A DNA stretch of 8,007 nt from Candidatus Bathyarchaeota archaeon (GTDB lineage: Archaea > Thermoproteota > Bathyarchaeia > Bathyarchaeales > Bathyarchaeaceae): positions 1-8,007 of the forward strand of contig JAOUMI010000027.1 in assembly GCA_029881555.1 (NCBI GenBank). Direction: 5' to 3'. Shown piece by piece: positions 6,056 through 8,007 of this stretch. The notes beneath the pieces are model-generated. The model was not told where the DNA came from and did no database searches. It saw only the letters and a list, made by a program, of their open reading frames with translations. How positions within the stretch are numbered: position 1 is the stretch's first letter; each line of letters opens with the position of its first letter. Position numbers and translations under genes: made by a program.

Positions 6056-6799
6056 ATAATTGGCGTGAAAGATTTGCCCATTCTAAAGGAAGGAGACAAC
6101 CTCGCCAAACTCATCTGCAACGCAGCAGAACAACAAAGAACCCCAATTCAAGACAACGACGTCCTCATAGTCACTCATGTCGTAGTGTCTCGGACTGAGG
6201 GAAACATCGTAGACCTTGACAGTATGGTTCCCTCAGATTTCGCCAAGAGTTTCGCTCAACGGTTCAATAAGGACCCGGCTCTAATCGAAATTATTCTGCG
6301 AGAGTCTAGGAGCATTATTCGGATGGGCGACGGAAAACTCATCACGGAAACCAAGCAGGGACTAGTGTGCGCCAACGCAGGGGTTGACCGATCTAACGTT
6401 CCCGGAGAAAGAAACGTCGCACTTTTGCCTGAGAACTCTGATCGTTCTGCCCAGAAGATTCGGCGAGATATAAGGCGGCTCACGGGGAAAGCTGTGGCGG
6501 TTATCATCTCTGACACTCATGGACGACCACTGCGGGAAGGCGAGATCAACGTCGCAATAGGAGTCGCCGGAATCCGTCCCATTCGAGATCGACGAGGAGA
6601 GAAAGACTTGTTCGGACACGTTTTAAGAGTGAAGCAAACTGCCATCGCTGATGAGTTGTGTTCAGCAGCCGAACTGGTTATCGGGCAGGCAAGCGAGGGG
6701 ATTCCGGTGGCTATTATCCGAGGGTATCCATACCCAAAATCAGAGGAGGCAAAGGCAACCGAACTGACGAGACCGAGAGAGAAAGATCTGTTCATTTGA
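6047..6799 (+). CDS. cofE: Coenzyme F420-0:L-glutamate ligase
   Basis: 250 residues from the ATG at 6047, the normal size of archaeal CofE. The enzyme uses GTP to add gamma-linked L-glutamate to F420-0, giving F420-1 and F420-2, in the cytoplasm with divalent metal. Diagnostic segments: IIGVKDLPILKEGDNLAKLI near the N-terminus, DNDVLIVTHVVVSRTEG (36-52), the metal/nucleotide segment CANAGVDRSNVPGE (108-121), and SDTHGRPLREGEINVAIGVA (155-174). A longer open frame begins upstream at 5930, inside the integrase remnant, but family length and the conserved N-terminus favour 6047. No clear ribosome binding site precedes it, and a copy of the start region lies just upstream; leaderless or weak translation is possible. 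It lies 41 bp after the integrase remnant and converges with the ferredoxin gene. No other F420 genes are in the window. Confidence 0.93.
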   Translation: MIQIIGVKDLPILKEGDNLAKLICNAAEQQRTPIQDNDVLIVTHVVVSRTEGNIVDLDSMVPSDFAKSFAQRFNKDPALIEIILRESRSIIRMGDGKLITETKQGLVCANAGVDRSNVPGERNVALLPENSDRSAQKIRRDIRRLTGKAVAVIISDTHGRPLREGEINVAIGVAGIRPIRDRRGEKDLFGHVLRVKQTAIADELCSAAELVIGQASEGIPVAIIRGYPYPKSEEAKATELTRPREKDLFI

Positions 6800-6859
6800 T
6801 GTTCCCGAAGTTTGACATTAGGTGAGAGGGTTATAATACAGAAAACAGGAGAGCAGTCG

Positions 6860-7333
6860 TTATTCGCTGGTCCTTGACGCCAGCGGCATGAGTGCTTTTT
6901 TCCTAGTTTTTTGTGATATCTCCTCGGGTGTCTTGAGGGATAAGGCCTCTGTCGGGCAGTATGGGAGGCATTTAGGATCTCCATCGCACAGATCACAAAC
7001 GATTATGGTTTTCTTGATGGAATGCAAAGCTATCGCACCGAACTCGCATGTCTCAATGCACCATGCGCAACCGTTACATTTCTCTTCGTCTAAGACGATT
7101 ATGCCTGTTTTTTCATCTTTGGAAAGAGCGTTTCTTGGGCATGATTTGACGCATGTTGGATCTTCACATAAGCGGCAAGCCATGGATACATTAAAAGCTG
7201 GCTCTATTCGTACGGTTCGGATACGGGATAGCAAGGGATTGAATCCCCCTTCTTTCACCGCTGAGCAAACGTACTCGCAGATCTGGCACCCAATGCATTG
7301 TTCAGAATCTGAAACAACAAACTTTCGCTGCAT
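6860..7333 (-). CDS. AOR-associated polyferredoxin, four [4Fe-4S] clusters
   Basis: 157 residues. Sixteen cysteines fall into four motifs: C13-C16-C19-C23 (CIGCQICEYVC), C53-C56-C61-C65 (CRLCEDPTCVKSCP), C86-C89-C92-C96 (CNGCAWCIETC) and C113-C116-C122-C126 (CDLCDGDPKCLPYCP). This is the HycB/CooF/DmsB-type electron-transfer arrangement, and such subunits accompany aldehyde:ferredoxin oxidoreductases, passing electrons from the tungsten site to ferredoxin or another acceptor. No signal peptide or Tat motif is present, so it is cytoplasmic. The ATG at 7333 was chosen over one at 7363 because it follows the AOR stop codon by one nucleotide and has GGTGGG 9 nt upstream (7348-7343), whereas the longer form would overlap the AOR gene by 29 bp. 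Translation is probably coupled to AOR. The C-terminus after residue 135 is basic and poorly conserved-looking. Confidence 0.9.
   Translation of the reverse strand: MQRKFVVSDSEQCIGCQICEYVCSAVKEGGFNPLLSRIRTVRIEPAFNVSMACRLCEDPTCVKSCPRNALSKDEKTGIIVLDEEKCNGCAWCIETCEFGAIALHSIKKTIIVCDLCDGDPKCLPYCPTEALSLKTPEEISQKTRKKALMPLASRTSE
6896..6912 (+). terminator. Possible oligo-T terminator for cofE
   Basis: Two T6 tracts (6896-6901 and 6907-6912) separated by CCTAG lie about 100 nt after the cofE stop codon, inside the 3' end of the opposing ferredoxin gene. Archaeal transcription often ends at such oligo-T runs without a hairpin. If so, the two transcripts would overlap at their 3' ends. The 60-bp gap between the two stop codons (6800-6859) contains no stronger candidate. 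Confidence 0.3.
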
Positions 7334-7334
7334 C

Positions 7335-8007
7335 TTACACGCCCACCTTCTTTGCAACGTCATTTAATCCTAGCTCGATGAGCTTCTTTCTCGTCGGTAT
7401 GCCATCCCTTGTCCAACCTCTGCCGGCGTAGTAATCGTCCAGCATGAAGTCAAATTCCTCTTTCGTCAAGTGTGAACCTTTAGCATCACCATCCGGGATC
7501 GGATCGTTGAACACTCTAGGTGGAAGCGAGTCGTCTTTCCTGGTCCACCCTTCTCGTATGTTGTAGGCTTTTTCCATGTTCCAGACGCGTTCTCCAGCTG
7601 TTCTCAGTTCTTCAGTGGTCAAAGGTATTCCGGTGACTAAAGCGTATAAGTGAGCTAGTTCACTGTAGATGTTCATCCATAGGTCGCCTGAAAACCTACA
7701 AATCATTAATAAATCGTAAAGGGTTAGATTGTTTTCCTTCTCTGCAACAAATCCGCCCTGACCATTCTCAAACCTGTATCTGTTGATCCGCCCTCTAATT
7801 TCGGGTCCGAAAACAGCGGCACTTATATGATCTGCGCCTCTTGTGGAAACAGCGAAGGACAACGCTGTCGCTTTCAATCCTCTGACATCGAATCCTGGAA
7901 ATTCGAGACCTTTTGAATGCATGGCGAACTTTTCAGAACCCTTACCAATTTTCTCTGAGGCTCTTTTCACGCCTTCTGCTAGAATATCTCCTAAGCCTTC
8001 CCTGTGC
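7335..8007 (-). CDS. aor: Aldehyde:ferredoxin oxidoreductase, C-terminal 223 residues, cut by window edge
   Basis: The frame is open to the right edge, so only the C-terminal third is visible. AOR family enzymes oxidise aldehydes to carboxylates with a tungsten bis-pterin cofactor and one [4Fe-4S] cluster, reducing ferredoxin. The visible part starts HREGLGDILAEGVKRASEKI and continues with KFAMHSKGLEFPGFDVRG, typical of AOR domain 3. The cysteine in LMICRFSG (codon 7700-7698) aligns with the fourth cluster ligand near the C-terminus of the family. The end, DDYYAGRGWTRDGIPTRKKL followed by ELGLNDVAKKVGV, is the usual AOR terminus. The substrate-binding segment reads FDVRGLKATALSFAVSTRGA, somewhat divergent from the common DPRGAKGMGLAYATSNRGA form, so this may be a less studied AOR clade. 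It is first in a two-gene minus-strand run with the polyferredoxin. Confidence 0.92.
   Translation of the reverse strand, partial: HREGLGDILAEGVKRASEKIGKGSEKFAMHSKGLEFPGFDVRGLKATALSFAVSTRGADHISAAVFGPEIRGRINRYRFENGQGGFVAEKENNLTLYDLLMICRFSGDLWMNIYSELAHLYALVTGIPLTTEELRTAGERVWNMEKAYNIREGWTRKDDSLPPRVFNDPIPDGDAKGSHLTKEEFDFMLDDYYAGRGWTRDGIPTRKKLIELGLNDVAKKVGV

Noticed and set aside
5500..6060. tRNA gene or attachment site next to the integrase remnant
   Set aside because: No cloverleaf or TTCRANNC-type T-loop sequence found nearby, and no direct repeat flanking the remnant could be identified by eye.
6517..6996. Minus-strand open frame of 159 codons across the cofE 3' end
   Set aside because: It crosses the stop codons of two real convergent genes and is antisense to conserved CofE motifs.
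6888..7367. Plus-strand open frame of 159 codons opposite the ferredoxin
   Set aside because: It is antisense to the four cysteine motifs; the cysteine spacing on the minus strand is decisive for the real gene.

Overview
The window looks like a chromosomal segment of an uncultivated anaerobic archaeon. The evidence is coenzyme F420 biosynthesis (CofE), a tungsten-type aldehyde:ferredoxin oxidoreductase (AOR) with its own polyferredoxin, archaeal-style promoters (a TATA element about 36-44 nt before the start codon) and GGTG-type ribosome binding sites. The C-terminal sequence of the integrase remnant and the exported repeat protein remind me of Bathyarchaeia (former MCG/Bathyarchaeota). That placement is an inference from memory and was not tested.

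Region 1 (1-4120) carries a peptide and amino-acid catabolic group. A class III, GSAM-like PLP aminotransferase (minus strand, cut by the left edge) is divergent from an M20 dipeptidase-type metallopeptidase (plus strand). That gene converges on an N-acyl-D-amino-acid deacylase (minus strand). Each of the three genes has an alternating GC tract directly upstream of its TATA-like element. The aminotransferase and deacylase promoters are nearly superimposable there (GCGCGyGCAAA..yTTAAA). The three genes may therefore be co-regulated for scavenging peptides and N-acylated or D-amino acids. The deacylase also has a large inverted repeat that covers its start codon.

Region 2 (about 4180-6005) is a decayed accessory island with no intact gene. 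It holds a 5'-truncated, frameshifted gene remnant ending in a membrane segment, then a patchwork of coding-like pieces broken by frameshifts and an amber stop. Next comes the N-terminus of a secreted repeat protein, whose reading frame is broken by one extra G. This runs in frame into the C-terminal catalytic half of a tyrosine recombinase that lacks its first catalytic arginine. The arrangement looks like the scar of a mobile element.

Region 3 (6006-8007) holds cofE (plus strand), whose translation start is preceded by a tandem copy of itself. It converges on a minus-strand operon in which an AOR catalytic subunit (cut by the right edge) is followed, one nucleotide after its stop codon, by a ferredoxin with sixteen cysteines for four [4Fe-4S] clusters. 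AOR plus polyferredoxin would oxidise aldehydes, for example those arising from amino-acid fermentation, and pass electrons to ferredoxin. This would fit metabolically with the peptidase and deacylase genes of region 1.

No rRNA, tRNA, CRISPR array, intact insertion sequence or replication origin was recognised.
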